Notes: generated by a model from the sequence alone, not told the origin. Positions 19,446 to 28,979 are shown, numbered from the stretch's first letter. The stretch is 64,000 nt of DNA from Pleurocapsaceae cyanobacterium CSU_1_1 (GCA_012034765.1 JAAUOU010000004.1:24541-88540), one strand, 5' to 3'. A program made the numbers and translations.

Positions 19446-22400
19446 ATGACATTTCTGAAGTATCAAAAGAATGAAAAACAAATAGAAGATTTTTCTTCTA
19501 TTGAATGGTTAACTACTCAAGCCGTTGCCAAGCATAAAGAAGGTAAGTTAGAAGAAGCGATCGCTTTTTATTTAGAGGCGATTGAATTAGAACCACAGCA
19601 AGCTGCTTGGTTATATGGAAATGTAATTACTTTATTTTCCCAAGAAAAATGTTTTGAGAAAGGATTGGAGTTAGGAGAAAAAGCTTTAAATATTTACCCA
19701 AAATCTGATGAAGTTTATCGTGCTTTAGGTAATTTGTTGCGATCTCAAGGAGACATAGAAAATAGTGTAAACAAATTTTTTAAAGCAATAGAATTAAAAG
19801 CGGAACAACCAGAATGGGTATATTGTCATTTGATAGATCATCTTATCAAAATAGATATTTCTCTGGCACTGAAAATTGGCTTTGCAGGAGTTAAATTATA
19901 TCCTAAAAGTGAATGGATTAATTATCATCTAGGAGAAGTTTTAACTCTACAAAAAAGCTGGAAAAAAGCAATATTTTATTATAGAAACGCCTCTGAGTTA
20001 TCATCATGTCTACCTCAGATACAAAATAAACTTAATCATGCATCTCAACAGTTAGCAAGAGACAAAAGAATTAAAAGTATTTCTGATAGCTTATCTAAGC
20101 TATCAGAAGGGAAAATTCAAGAAGAATCAAACAGTTTTTTAATTGATATATTCCTTTTTCCTGATTATAGAAAAACTAACTCATATCAAAGTTTACTTTA
20201 TTCTCATTGTAAAGATAATATTTCAGTGTATTCAGGAGATATCATTAAAGCTTATGAACACCTAAGAGAAAATGAAAATAAAGTCGTTTTTCATTTGCAT
20301 TGGACTGCTCCAATTTTAGCAAAAGCAGCTAGCCATGAAGAAGCTGAAGTTTTAAAAAATAATTTTATAGATAAGCTTATTAATTTTGTTTATGATGGGG
20401 GTTATATTATTTGGACAATTCATAATACATTACCTCATCATTGTCAATTTGTAGAGCAAGAAATAGCACTAAGAAATTTAGTTTGTTCCATCGCACATAA
20501 AATTCATATTCACTCAGAAAAATCAATTACAGAAATTACGGAAGTTTTTCATATTCCTCTGCATAAAATTCATGTGATACATCATGGTAATTACGTGGAG
20601 GAAAATCAAAATTATGTACCTCGCACTTTAGCAAGAAAAAGATTTAATTTTTCATCCGAAAACATAGTTTATCTATTTTTAGGTCAAATAAGACCATACA
20701 AAGGAATAGATGAACTATTTTCCGCATTTACAAAGCTTCAAAAAAAATATTCTCAAGTTTATTTATTAATTGCAGGTAATCCAGTATTTCCAATAAACAA
20801 AGGCTCAATATCAAATCGTAGTAAATTATTTCCAAACATAACTGTAATTGAAAAGCATTTAGATGAGACAGAGTTGCAATGGTTTTTCAACGCAGCTGAT
20901 ATTGTAGTCTTACCTTATACAAAAATCTTGACCTCTGGTTCTGTCCTTAATGCTCTATCTTTCAATCGTCCTGTAATTGCTCCGCAAGTAGGAATGATCG
21001 AAGAAATAATAGAAGATGGTTACAATGGATTTTTGTATAAATTAAATTCAGTTTCAGGTCTATATGATGCGATGGAAAAAGCAATATTTATAGGAGAGAA
21101 TGGTAGAGAAAAGCTATTTAAAAACTCTTTTGAAAGTGTCAAAAATTTTACCTGGGAAGAAGCTAGCCAAAAATTACTATCAGGACTATCCACTATAATC
21201 AAATATGTAGATATTTCCATTGAAACAAGATCTGTAAAATGTAAAATATGGAATCCATTAGAACAAATATTTAAATCAACAAAAGTAGCGATTATAATTT
21301 TAAACTATTGCTGTATTGAAGATACTATTAAATTAGTTAAATCGATCGAAAAATCTGATTTTAGTGATTTTAATATTATTATTGTAGACAATAATTCTCC
21401 CAATTTAAGTTTTAATAATTTAATTGATAATTTTAAGAAATACACCATTATTAGAACTCCTGATAATTTAGGATATGCTGGAGGGAATAATGTTGCTATT
21501 AAATATATAGAGAATAAGCAATTTGACTATACTTGGATACTCAACCCTGATACTACAGTAGAGCCAAGTTCTTTAGGTGAATTAGTAAATGCGGCAACGG
21601 TACATAAAGATATTAGTGTTTTTGGCTCATTAATTTGCTGGGGACAGAGACCGAGTAAAATATGGTTTGCTGGAGGTCAAGTTCAAGAAAAAACAAAAGG
21701 AATACATATTTCTCATATGTACAACGGTCAAGATATAGAGTTTATTCCTGAATTCGTTTATGAAGTTGATTATGTAACTGGAGCAAGTATTTTTTGTTCC
21801 AGTCAAATATTTCAAGAAGTAGGGTTGATTCCTGAACAATACTTCTTGTATTTTGAAGAAACTGATTGGTGTTTGAAGGCAAGAAAAAAAGGGCATAAAA
21901 TAGCAGTAGTTCCTTCTTGTAAAATCTATCATTATAAACGCTCTCAAATAGGAGTTTTGCCCCAAAAATATTATTTTTATTATTATATTAGAGGCTCAAT
22001 TCTTTTTATGCTCAAGTATTTTTCTCAAAAAGAAGACCTGGTTAAAAATAGCATTTATGATAATTTTATTAATCCTTGGCTAGATAAAATTGAAAATAAA
22101 GCTCCTCAGCAATTAGGTTATTTTCGAGCTTTAGCAGAGAAAGCTGTAGAACACGGACTATCTCAAGTCACAGGAAAAGTTAATTTATTAAGAATATTTT
22201 CTGATAATTATTTTACTTCACAATTGGTAGACATACTGGAAGGTTCTTTAGAAGTAGTTAACCAAAAAGAAATTAGTGGTTGGATTATGAATAAATCTCA
22301 ACTAATGGAAAACATGGAAGTAAAAATATTTATAGATAAAAAAGAATATTGTACTGTAGTAGCAAATGACTATAAAGAAGAACTAAAATACCAAGGCTAT

Positions 22401-23735
22401 GGAACTGGTAACTACGGATTTAAAATAACTTTACCTAATTATTTACACGATCAAAAAAAGCATAGTATAGAAGCTTTTGTTGAAAATTATAAATTACCAT
22501 GTAAACCTAATAATATTGTCTGTTTTGACTTTTTAAATTCTGTTTATAAAGGTCGAATTGACGGGATTGAAGATCTTCAAGTAAAAGGCTGGGCATTAGA
22601 TATTAATAATTTAGAACGTATATTAGATATACAGATTTTAGACGGAGATAACGTTATCGCTGAAACTCAGTCTAATATTTTACGTCCTGATTTAGTTAAA
22701 GTAGGTTTAAATACTTCAATTGGAGGATTTAATATTTCTATACCTATTAAATATTGTGATGGAAATAAACACAGTTTAAGCCTAAGAATTGTAGAAACTC
22801 AAGAAATAATATCAACTAGAAGTGTATTAATGTCTACTGACAAATATCACAAAATTGCAGCAACCTCAATGGACGATTTTTGGCAATGGATGTATCACTA
22901 TAGAACAATTTCGATGATTCATGAAGAAAACCGTAATTCTATTTATATTCAAAATATTGAAAAAAACAAAGAAAAGTTGATTAAAAAATATAATAATAAG
23001 TCACAAGATTATTTGGTTTCAATTATTATGCCTGCTTATAATAGATCAAATACTATAATTGATGCAATTAGCTCAGTAAAAGCACAAAAATATACTAATT
23101 GGGAATTATTAATTGTTGATGATGGCAGCGAAGATAATACAGTTGAAGTCGTTAAACAATTTATACATCGACATAAAGAAGACAGAATTAAATTAATAGA
23201 AATAAAAGACAATGTTGGTGTTTCTCAAGCCAGAAATAAAGCGTTAAAAAAATCTAAAGGTGAAATAATTGCCTACTTAGATTCTGATAATTCCTGGGAT
23301 TCAAATTTCTTACTTATTATGGTTAATTCTTTAGTAGAAAATACATGGGTAAAAATTGCTTATTGCGGTGACAAAATTTGGCAATATTATTCTGGCAATA
23401 CTACCCTTCAGTCTAAGCTAGAGTTAGTATCTATACGCTTGGGACCTTTTAATAAATCTTTAATAGAAAATAGAAATTATATTGACTTGAACGTATTTAT
23501 TCATTGGAAAAAAATTTATGAACAATTAGGTGGATTTCGCGAAGATATGCGCAGATTAGTTGATTGGGAATTAATAGTACGCTATACAGATTTTGCAGCT
23601 CCAAAATTTGTTCCAGCTTTTCTTGTGGATTATTATATGGGTCGGTGTAGTAATCAAATTACTAAAACGGAGGATTATGTGGAAAATTTGCTTAAATTTC
23701 AAGAAACATTAGAAAAATTAGGTAATTTAAGATAG
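19446..23735 (+). CDS. Giant multi-domain TPR/GT4/GT2/GT2 glycosyltransferase
   Basis: About 1429 residues from the ATG at 19446 (a TTG at 19434 is possible). Domains in order: TPR about 10-200; GT-B glycosyltransferase about 230-580 (VVFHLHWTAPILAK, LGQIRPYKGIDELF, VVLPYTKILTSGSVLNAL); a rhamnosyltransferase-like GT2 about 613-840 (VAIIILNYCC, DNNSPN, LGYAGGNN, LNPDTT, YFEETDWCLKA); two related beta-sandwich repeats about 932-1030 and 1036-1128 (each with GWI/GWA and a later GF/YGF motif and KHS); and a C-terminal GT2 about 1188-1429 (VSIIMPAYNRS, IVDDGSEDNT, YLDSDNSWD). The gene is much AT-richer than those at either end of the window, which suggests transfer. Three catalytic domains in one chain imply assembly of an oligosaccharide unit. 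Confidence 0.9.
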   Translation: MTFLKYQKNEKQIEDFSSIEWLTTQAVAKHKEGKLEEAIAFYLEAIELEPQQAAWLYGNVITLFSQEKCFEKGLELGEKALNIYPKSDEVYRALGNLLRSQGDIENSVNKFFKAIELKAEQPEWVYCHLIDHLIKIDISLALKIGFAGVKLYPKSEWINYHLGEVLTLQKSWKKAIFYYRNASELSSCLPQIQNKLNHASQQLARDKRIKSISDSLSKLSEGKIQEESNSFLIDIFLFPDYRKTNSYQSLLYSHCKDNISVYSGDIIKAYEHLRENENKVVFHLHWTAPILAKAASHEEAEVLKNNFIDKLINFVYDGGYIIWTIHNTLPHHCQFVEQEIALRNLVCSIAHKIHIHSEKSITEITEVFHIPLHKIHVIHHGNYVEENQNYVPRTLARKRFNFSSENIVYLFLGQIRPYKGIDELFSAFTKLQKKYSQVYLLIAGNPVFPINKGSISNRSKLFPNITVIEKHLDETELQWFFNAADIVVLPYTKILTSGSVLNALSFNRPVIAPQVGMIEEIIEDGYNGFLYKLNSVSGLYDAMEKAIFIGENGREKLFKNSFESVKNFTWEEASQKLLSGLSTIIKYVDISIETRSVKCKIWNPLEQIFKSTKVAIIILNYCCIEDTIKLVKSIEKSDFSDFNIIIVDNNSPNLSFNNLIDNFKKYTIIRTPDNLGYAGGNNVAIKYIENKQFDYTWILNPDTTVEPSSLGELVNAATVHKDISVFGSLICWGQRPSKIWFAGGQVQEKTKGIHISHMYNGQDIEFIPEFVYEVDYVTGASIFCSSQIFQEVGLIPEQYFLYFEETDWCLKARKKGHKIAVVPSCKIYHYKRSQIGVLPQKYYFYYYIRGSILFMLKYFSQKEDLVKNSIYDNFINPWLDKIENKAPQQLGYFRALAEKAVEHGLSQVTGKVNLLRIFSDNYFTSQLVDILEGSLEVVNQKEISGWIMNKSQLMENMEVKIFIDKKEYCTVVANDYKEELKYQGYGTGNYGFKITLPNYLHDQKKHSIEAFVENYKLPCKPNNIVCFDFLNSVYKGRIDGIEDLQVKGWALDINNLERILDIQILDGDNVIAETQSNILRPDLVKVGLNTSIGGFNISIPIKYCDGNKHSLSLRIVETQEIISTRSVLMSTDKYHKIAATSMDDFWQWMYHYRTISMIHEENRNSIYIQNIEKNKEKLIKKYNNKSQDYLVSIIMPAYNRSNTIIDAISSVKAQKYTNWELLIVDDGSEDNTVEVVKQFIHRHKEDRIKLIEIKDNVGVSQARNKALKKSKGEIIAYLDSDNSWDSNFLLIMVNSLVENTWVKIAYCGDKIWQYYSGNTTLQSKLELVSIRLGPFNKSLIENRNYIDLNVFIHWKKIYEQLGGFREDMRRLVDWELIVRYTDFAAPKFVPAFLVDYYMGRCSNQITKTEDYVENLLKFQETLEKLGNLR

Positions 23736-24448
23736 TGTCCCATAAAAACTTACTAACATCCATTATTATTTCTGATATTGAAAGTAAGCTTAATTCTTTT
23801 GTTTTATGCTTGCAAGCCTTAATTACTAATACTGACTCTAAAAAAGCTCACATAATTATCTACTTGAGTGAAAGTAGCGGTATTAGTTTTTCTGATCTTG
23901 AAAAAAATCTAATTTTAGAATCTATTGTTGAAGTTCGCATATGTAACTTTACAAAATACTCACAAATTTTTGCTCATGCTATCAGTAATTCGTTACAGTC
24001 TTCAGCAGTTGTTTTACTCACTTCTCAAGCAATTGTTTCTCAAGGCTGGCTTGACGCCTTAAATGAAGCAGCTATGAGTAGAGACGATATTGCCATTGTT
24101 ACTTCTAGAGATATTAGACATCGAAATGATCTATCGGCTTTAGAGTTAATTCCTTACGCTACGAATAGATACGATATTGATGTGGCAATTTCTCCATCAG
24201 AAAATAATCTTTTAGATCCTGACTTTGATGAGAGTCAGTTATTAGTTAGATTATCTAAATTTAAACTATTTTGTCTTTATTTTAAGAAAAACATCCTTGA
24301 ATATGTGAATTGGCAAAATTTAGCAGATATGGATAATTTAGATTGGCAAAATGAAATCATTGATGTTATCAATAAAATTGATGCTATGAAAATAGTTTAT
24401 ACTCCAAAATCAAAGGTATTTCATAAAAGCTATTTTCAACTTGGTTAA
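23735..24448 (+). CDS. Glycosyltransferase family 2-like protein, degenerate
   Basis: 237 residues from a GTG that shares its first base with the stop of the giant glycosyltransferase, so translation is likely coupled. The start LTSIIISDIESKLNSFVLCL has the shape of a GT2 nucleotide-binding strand. AVVLLTSQAIVSQGWLDALN corresponds to the region of the metal-binding DxD, but here the acidic residues are missing (LTSQA). VYTPKSKVFHKSYF at the end is typical of GT2 C-termini. Loss of the DxD suggests a non-catalytic partner or a decayed enzyme. Confidence 0.65.
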   Translation: MSHKNLLTSIIISDIESKLNSFVLCLQALITNTDSKKAHIIIYLSESSGISFSDLEKNLILESIVEVRICNFTKYSQIFAHAISNSLQSSAVVLLTSQAIVSQGWLDALNEAAMSRDDIAIVTSRDIRHRNDLSALELIPYATNRYDIDVAISPSENNLLDPDFDESQLLVRLSKFKLFCLYFKKNILEYVNWQNLADMDNLDWQNEIIDVINKIDAMKIVYTPKSKVFHKSYFQLG

Positions 24449-24484
24449 TTAAAAAGTCATCACTGGACTAAGAACATTAAATAT

Positions 24485-25165
24485 ATGGCAGTCATTTCTC
24501 ACAAATATAAGTTTATTTATACTCTTGCACCAAGAACAGCTAGTACAGCTACCGCAGATCATTTGCTCAAAAAACTTTCTAGTCAATGGATCCTTAGCGA
24601 CCATTTGTTAGATGAAGGAAAAAACATTAAGGTAGATAAAAAGCATTGCACATTTTCTAACCTTATTGAACATGAGATTATTCAAAAAGATATTGTAAAA
24701 AAATATTTGACTTTTGTAACAGTTAGAAATCCCTTTGAATCACTATATTCAGCGTGGTATAAAAAAAAATATACTTATACTAAGCTATTAAAAGATACCA
24801 ATTCTTTTGTTTACAAAAAACCAGATTTCTTAAAAGATATGGTGTATATAAAAAACCATGATTTTAGCGATTGGGTTGTTAAAAACTATGAGAAATTAGC
24901 TCAAGACGATATAGCAAGACATATTAATGGTACGTATCTTAATTACACAGATAGAGTGCTTAGATTTGAATATCTAAACGAAGATTTTGAGAAACTAATG
25001 CAAGATTATAATATTCCTTATCCTGGCAAAATTCCAGTTATTAATATAACAGAAGGTAAGCCTTCTGATTATAGAAAATTTTATACTACTAAAGCTCGTG
25101 AAATAATTCAAAAGACTTACTCGTTAGATTTAGAAAAATTTTCATATGATTTTAATCAGGTGTAA
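24485..25165 (+). CDS. Sulfotransferase family 2-type protein
   Basis: 226 residues. The 5'-phosphosulfate loop is FIYTLAPRTASTATADHLLK (residues about 10-29), and the 3'-phosphate-binding element is FVTVRNPFESLYSAWYKKK (about 79-97), as in carbohydrate sulfotransferases using PAPS. LRFEYLNEDFEKLMQDY near the C-terminus is the usual conserved region. It would sulfate a sugar made by the neighbouring glycosyltransferases; sulfated exopolysaccharides are known in cyanobacteria. PAPS could come from the APS kinase at 39338-39868. Same strand and AT-rich composition as its neighbours. Confidence 0.85.
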   Translation: MAVISHKYKFIYTLAPRTASTATADHLLKKLSSQWILSDHLLDEGKNIKVDKKHCTFSNLIEHEIIQKDIVKKYLTFVTVRNPFESLYSAWYKKKYTYTKLLKDTNSFVYKKPDFLKDMVYIKNHDFSDWVVKNYEKLAQDDIARHINGTYLNYTDRVLRFEYLNEDFEKLMQDYNIPYPGKIPVINITEGKPSDYRKFYTTKAREIIQKTYSLDLEKFSYDFNQV

Positions 25166-25210
25166 GTAGAAAACCTAAATACAATAAGTTTCAAGGAGCA
25201 ATTAGGGAAG

Positions 25211-26129
25211 ATGGAAGTCAACAGGAAATCTATTCAAAAGAAAATAGCTGACAAGTGGACTACAAAAAGTCAAAACCCTCAGACAATCAAAAATAAATGG
25301 TGGAAAAGCAAACACATCATAAGAGCAATTAATATGAGAGTTGCTGGTTTACCACTTGATGGTCAGTCAGCAGGCTTAGTTCAGAAAGCCAAAGAAATGG
25401 CAGGTACTTCGGTTCCTTTTTCTTTGGGTGTATCAGTGGGATGTGGTGCTGGGGACAAAGAAATGTCCCTGATTAGTCAAGGTCTTGTTGAAAAATTTAT
25501 ATTATATGAACTTTCTGAATATCGGGTCGAACTAGGTAGAAATTATGCGAAAAGTCAGGGTTTATCAGATAGAGTGACTTTTGTAGTAGGAGATGCATTT
25601 GAAATGTTGAAGCAAGATGAGTATTGTGACTTTATTCACTGGAATAATTCTTTACATCATATGTTGGATACGGAACAGGCAATAAAATGGAGCTATAAAT
25701 TGCTGAAGAAAGGTGGAATGTTTTATATGGATGATTATGTCGGAAAGAATTATTTACAGTTTAACTTTAAAACATCAGAAATATGCACTCGAATCAGAAA
25801 TATCCTACCAAAAATATTTAGTTGATGAGAATCAACCAGGAAAGTTGCTACCAATAGAAGTAAGACCCCAAAGTCAATCTAAGGTTAGCCAACGTGATCC
25901 TTCAGAGGCAGCAGATTCTGAAAATATTCTTCCCTCATTGTTGAAATATTTTACAGATGCACAGATAACTAATACAGGGGGGGCGGTCTACAACACAATA
26001 CTAGCCGATATGCTTACTAATATCGACAAGCATTCTGAAATATTTGTTCTGGATTTGTTGATGATTATTGATGAATTGTTGGCTGAATTAGGTGAGAATC
26101 AATACGCTACAGCTATAGCTATTAAATAA
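25211..26129 (+). pseudogene. Class I SAM methyltransferase, frameshifted
   Basis: Frame one (25211-25825) has the SAM site GVSVGCGAGDKEMSLI, then YELSEYRVELGRNYAK and FIHWNNSLHHMLD, and ends early after IRNILPK. The second frame continues KYLVDENQPGKLLPIEVRP, the family-typical PSEAADSENILPSLLKYF and ALTN-like C-terminal helices to 26129. The break is at the A5 run 25810-25814; removing one base or adding two restores about 305 residues. Such methyltransferases are common in O-antigen and exopolysaccharide clusters. Either a sequencing indel or a recent mutation. Confidence 0.8.
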
Positions 26130-26155
26130 TTTGTATAAAAATCAAGTAATGTTTC

Positions 26156-26811
26156 ATGGAAGATCTTAATATGTCGGTATGTAATATTTGTGGGGGAAAT
26201 GAATTTATATCTGGACCTGGGGGAAGGTTGAGCTTAACAGGAAAACCTCCAAAATGTAAAGGTTGTTCCTCATTAGAGCGACATAGATGCTTAAGAGAAA
26301 TATATCTCCAGTTAAATAACTTTATGCCTTTCAAAAAAATGTCTGCTCTACAAATTTCTAAAGATCGGGCAATAGATCCAGAATGGTTTGCTTCTCATGA
26401 ATTATCTATTTACGGTGGTGATAACTCTATAGATATCCAAAACATAGGTAGACAAGATAATAGATATGATGTAGTAATTTGCAATCATGTTTTAGAGCAT
26501 ATTGAAAATGACTATTTAGCATTAAAAGAGTTAATGCGAGTGTCATCAGATAGTGGTTTTTTCAACTAGCAGTACCAGATCCCTGTTACTTAAAGAAAAC
26601 GCAAGACTGGGGATATCCAGATGAAAATAAACATGGTCATTACAGAATGTATGGCATAGATATTGAGGAAAGATTTGAAAAGGTTTTTAGTTCGGAGGTT
26701 GAGAAAATAAAAGTATTTGTTGTAGATCCAGTAACTGGATTAAATGATTTATTCTTCTTCTTTACTCGTTCTCTAAAAGTTGCATCTTTAATTAAAGGAA
26801 TTAGCGAATAG
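26156..26811 (+). pseudogene. Zinc-ribbon plus SAM methyltransferase-like protein, frameshifted
   Basis: The N-terminus has a CxxC zinc pair (CNICGG) and a second CKGC motif, followed by a class I methyltransferase-like core (SALQISKDRAI, then YDVVICNHVLEHIENDYLAL). The first frame stops at 26567-26569. Adding one T in the run 26557-26562 continues as QLAVPDPCYLKKTQDWGYPD, then HGHYRMYGIDIEERFEKVF, to a TAG at 26809-26811, about 218 residues. The proteins of this type in polysaccharide clusters have exactly this CGH-Y-R like ending, so one gene is meant. The last member of the AT-rich glycan island. Confidence 0.75.
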
Positions 26812-26849
26812 TTAGTTTTGAGATTAGCTTTGTCAAGATATTTTCAGGT

Positions 26850-26953
26850 GATCGCCTTTCTACTTGATATGGATAAGTTGAAGAGTCAGGCGATCGCATG
26901 GTAGCTTAAAAATTCAGAAGACGCGATCGCATCGAGTAGAAATTGGAGTAAGG
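26850..26953. repeat. Two short dispersed repeats shared with the toxin-antitoxin region
   Basis: TCTACTTGATATGGATAAG at 26859-26877 recurs exactly at 28726-28744. CGCGATCGCATCGAGTAG plus AAATTGGAGTAAGG at 26922-26953 recurs with one mismatch at 27759-27790. The copies bracket the VapBC-like and MntA-HepT modules, which suggests that these modules moved or duplicated with flanking sequence. Confidence 0.65.
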
Positions 26954-26978
26954 TAAGCACTGTCAGCCAAAAATACAT

Positions 26979-27365
26979 TTACCAAATACGATTAACTAAA
27001 TATTGATCGAAAACCTTATCAATACTAATTAAATCAATATTCTCGACTATAGATTGAGCAATTATTAGCCTGTCAAAAGGATCTTTATGATGATCAGCTA
27101 GATTAGTAAGAGCGTAAATATGGTTGACTTCAATTGACAAAAGATTAAGACTATTAACCTCTTGCTGTTTTTGTACCAATTCTGATAAGCCAACATCTAA
27201 ATCGAGCTTCCCTAATTGAGATTTAATTTGCATTTCCCAAATGCTTGCTAAACTTAAAAACAAAGTATTATCCACATTAGATACCAACTTTTCTACTTGA
27301 GAAGACAAACGTTTAGGACTAATTGACCACCAAATAAAGACATGAGTATCAAGTAATAGATTCAT
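26979..27365 (-). CDS. PIN-domain toxin (VapC-like)
   Basis: About 128 residues from the ATG at 27365. MNLLLDTHVFIWWSISPKRL is the first strand with the PIN catalytic Asp. IWEMQIKSQLGKL gives the second acidic residue, and LADHHKDPFDRLIIAQSI the third and fourth. This subgroup acts as a ribonuclease toxin neutralised by the small gene upstream. ATG overlaps the antitoxin stop (ATGA), so the two are translationally coupled. The GTG at 27380 is less likely because it lies inside the antitoxin. Confidence 0.88.
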   Translation of the reverse strand: MNLLLDTHVFIWWSISPKRLSSQVEKLVSNVDNTLFLSLASIWEMQIKSQLGKLDLDVGLSELVQKQQEVNSLNLLSIEVNHIYALTNLADHHKDPFDRLIIAQSIVENIDLISIDKVFDQYLVNRIW

Positions 27366-27598
27366 AATTGACCAGACCAAAAATCATCTGGTAGAGGTTC
27401 GTTAAAATCCTCACTAATTTTACCTTTTCCCTCAAATAATCCCATGATACGAGATGGTTTTGAGATCATAGATTGAGAACCTTGATATCTACTAGCTAAA
27501 AACTCAATAAAATCAAATACTTGCTGTTGCTGTTCTAGGGGTAGCGATTTGAGTTTATTCAATGTTGAATTATTTAATTCAGTTACATTAGAGGACAT
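27362..27598 (-). CDS. Antitoxin of the PIN pair (DUF2281-like)
   Basis: 78 residues. STLNKLKSLPLEQQQQVFDF with IEFLASRYQGSQ is the helical dimerisation segment typical of DUF2281-type VapB antitoxins. The tail MGLFEGKGKISEDFNEPLPD is the flexible toxin-wrapping part. It directly precedes and overlaps the PIN toxin gene by four bases. Probably autoregulates the pair; no operator was identified. Confidence 0.8.
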   Translation of the reverse strand: MSSNVTELNNSTLNKLKSLPLEQQQQVFDFIEFLASRYQGSQSMISKPSRIMGLFEGKGKISEDFNEPLPDDFWSGQL

Positions 27599-27758
27599 TA
27601 GACTAATTTACTTAGAGACTGTTTGTTATTAAAATTAAATAATAGCTTAAATGTATTATAAATCTATAACTAAGCAACTATTTGCTCTTCAGGCAAGCGA
27701 TTAAATTGAGTAACACTAAGTGATTAGCGATCGCTTAGTAACTCTAAGATTTTAAAAG

Positions 27759-27790
27759 CGCGATCGCATTGAGTAGAAATTGGAGTAAGG
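27759..27790. repeat. Copy of the HIP1-linked 32-base repeat
   Basis: Matches 26922-26953 with a single mismatch and directly precedes the 65-base stretch that is duplicated at 28752-28816. It lies between the PIN pair and hepT, at the edge of the duplicated block. Confidence 0.6.
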
Positions 27791-27815
27791 CGATCGCTAG
27801 ACCAAATTAATATAT

Positions 27816-28157
27816 TTATTCAGTGGCAACAATTATCATTTCAATTTGTTGAATTAAGAGAGCAATTGATCTAGTTGCAACATTCCACACTGCATCCAAA
27901 TCCAGATCATCATAATTATGAATCAAGATATCTCGCATTCCTGCCATCTGTCGCCAAGGAATTTCAGGATAATCTACCCTAAATTGTTGAGATAAACGTT
28001 TGGTTGCTTCTCCAATAATTTCTAACTGTCTAATTACAGCTGATTGACGCATCAAATCAGACTCAAACATATTTCGGTTAACAGGCTCAATAAATTGCTG
28101 TATCAGCTTTGCTGCAATTAAAATATCAGTAATAGAACTAAGATCCCGAGGCTGCAT
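27816..28157 (-). CDS. hepT: HepT-like toxin (DUF86 RNase, HEPN fold)
   Basis: 113 residues, all helical. MRDILIHNYDDLD contains the HEPN RX4HXY catalytic motif (RDILIHNY). LEIIGEATKRLSQQFR upstream is the usual DUF86 helix, and MQPRDLSSITDILIAAKLIQ the first. In MntA-HepT systems the HEPN toxin is inactivated by AMPylation by its partner. The start overlaps the mntA stop by 20 bases, so the two are coupled. A shrunken second copy of its 3' end lies at 28752-28816. Confidence 0.9.
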   Translation of the reverse strand: MQPRDLSSITDILIAAKLIQQFIEPVNRNMFESDLMRQSAVIRQLEIIGEATKRLSQQFRVDYPEIPWRQMAGMRDILIHNYDDLDLDAVWNVATRSIALLIQQIEMIIVATE

Positions 28158-28461
28158 AAATTACTTTGGCTGAATCAAGAATGTGATTTTTACGAAGATG
28201 ATTCTGGCTTTGTTCAATTCCTTTTTTACTTACTAGATCAACTTTTCTCCCAAAAATCGCTTTCAACTCATCTTGCATATCCACATAGTCAAATAAAGTC
28301 CAAGAATGATCTGATGAGAAACTAACCAACACATCAATATCACTATTAGGTTTAAAATCGCTTCTTAATACTGAACCAAACAATGCAAATTCCTGAATTT
28401 TCCAACGTTCACAAAATTCAGTAATTTTGTCTAGAGGAAGTTCAATATTTTTAATAGCCAT
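28138..28461 (-). CDS. mntA: MntA-like minimal nucleotidyltransferase antitoxin
   Basis: The nucleotidyltransferase motif ALFGSVLRSDFKPNSDIDVL (GSx10DxD) is complete. The antitoxin AMPylates the Tyr of HepT in known systems. I chose the ATG at 28461 (MAIKNIELPLDKITEFCERW) because relatives start about there; starts at 28491 and 28509 are also open. The C-terminus KNHILDSAKVIYAASGS runs into hepT. Part of its 3' end is duplicated at 28816-28887. Confidence 0.88.
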   Translation of the reverse strand: MAIKNIELPLDKITEFCERWKIQEFALFGSVLRSDFKPNSDIDVLVSFSSDHSWTLFDYVDMQDELKAIFGRKVDLVSKKGIEQSQNHLRKNHILDSAKVIYAASGS

Positions 28462-28751
28462 TCTATTCTGAGTTACAATCTCTGAATTCATTGTAGCAGA
28501 AGGGCGCAATTAGCTTTCTTCCCTCTCTAAAAGAGAGCGTTTCTAAACAATATTCAATTACGAACACAATAAGCTCAAAAGTTAGGCAATCAATTTAAAT
28601 TAGGTGTGATCGCATCTTCCTCATAAATAATTTTCATCGAGCGATCTCTATGTTCTTCGGCTATCTGCTCAGTAATCTTTGTAGAAAATGCCAATGATGC
28701 ATCTGATTTTTCCAGAGATCGCTATTCTACTTGATATGGATAAGAAATGAC

Positions 28752-28979
28752 AGTAAGGCGATCGCTAGACCAAATTAATATATTTATTCAGTGGCAACAA
28801 TTATCATTTCAATTTGAGGCTGCATAAATTACTTTGGCTGAACCAAGAATATGATTTTTACGAAGATGATTCTGGCTGTGTTCAATTTTCTAAACAATAT
28901 TCAATTACAAACACAATACAATAAGCTCAAAAGTCAGGCAATCAATTTTAATTAAGTGCGATCGCATCTTCCTCATAAA
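28752..28979 (-). pseudogene. Shrunken tandem copy of the hepT-mntA locus
   Basis: Three blocks in the original order: 28752-28816 equals 27784-27848 (65 bases, the hepT 3' end, identical); 28816-28887 matches 28148-28219 (mntA 3' end, 3 mismatches in 72); 28888-28979 matches 28541-28627 (upstream flank). Everything between has been deleted. An 843-base locus is thus represented by about 228 bases lying just upstream of the intact one. It cannot encode a product. Confidence 0.85.
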
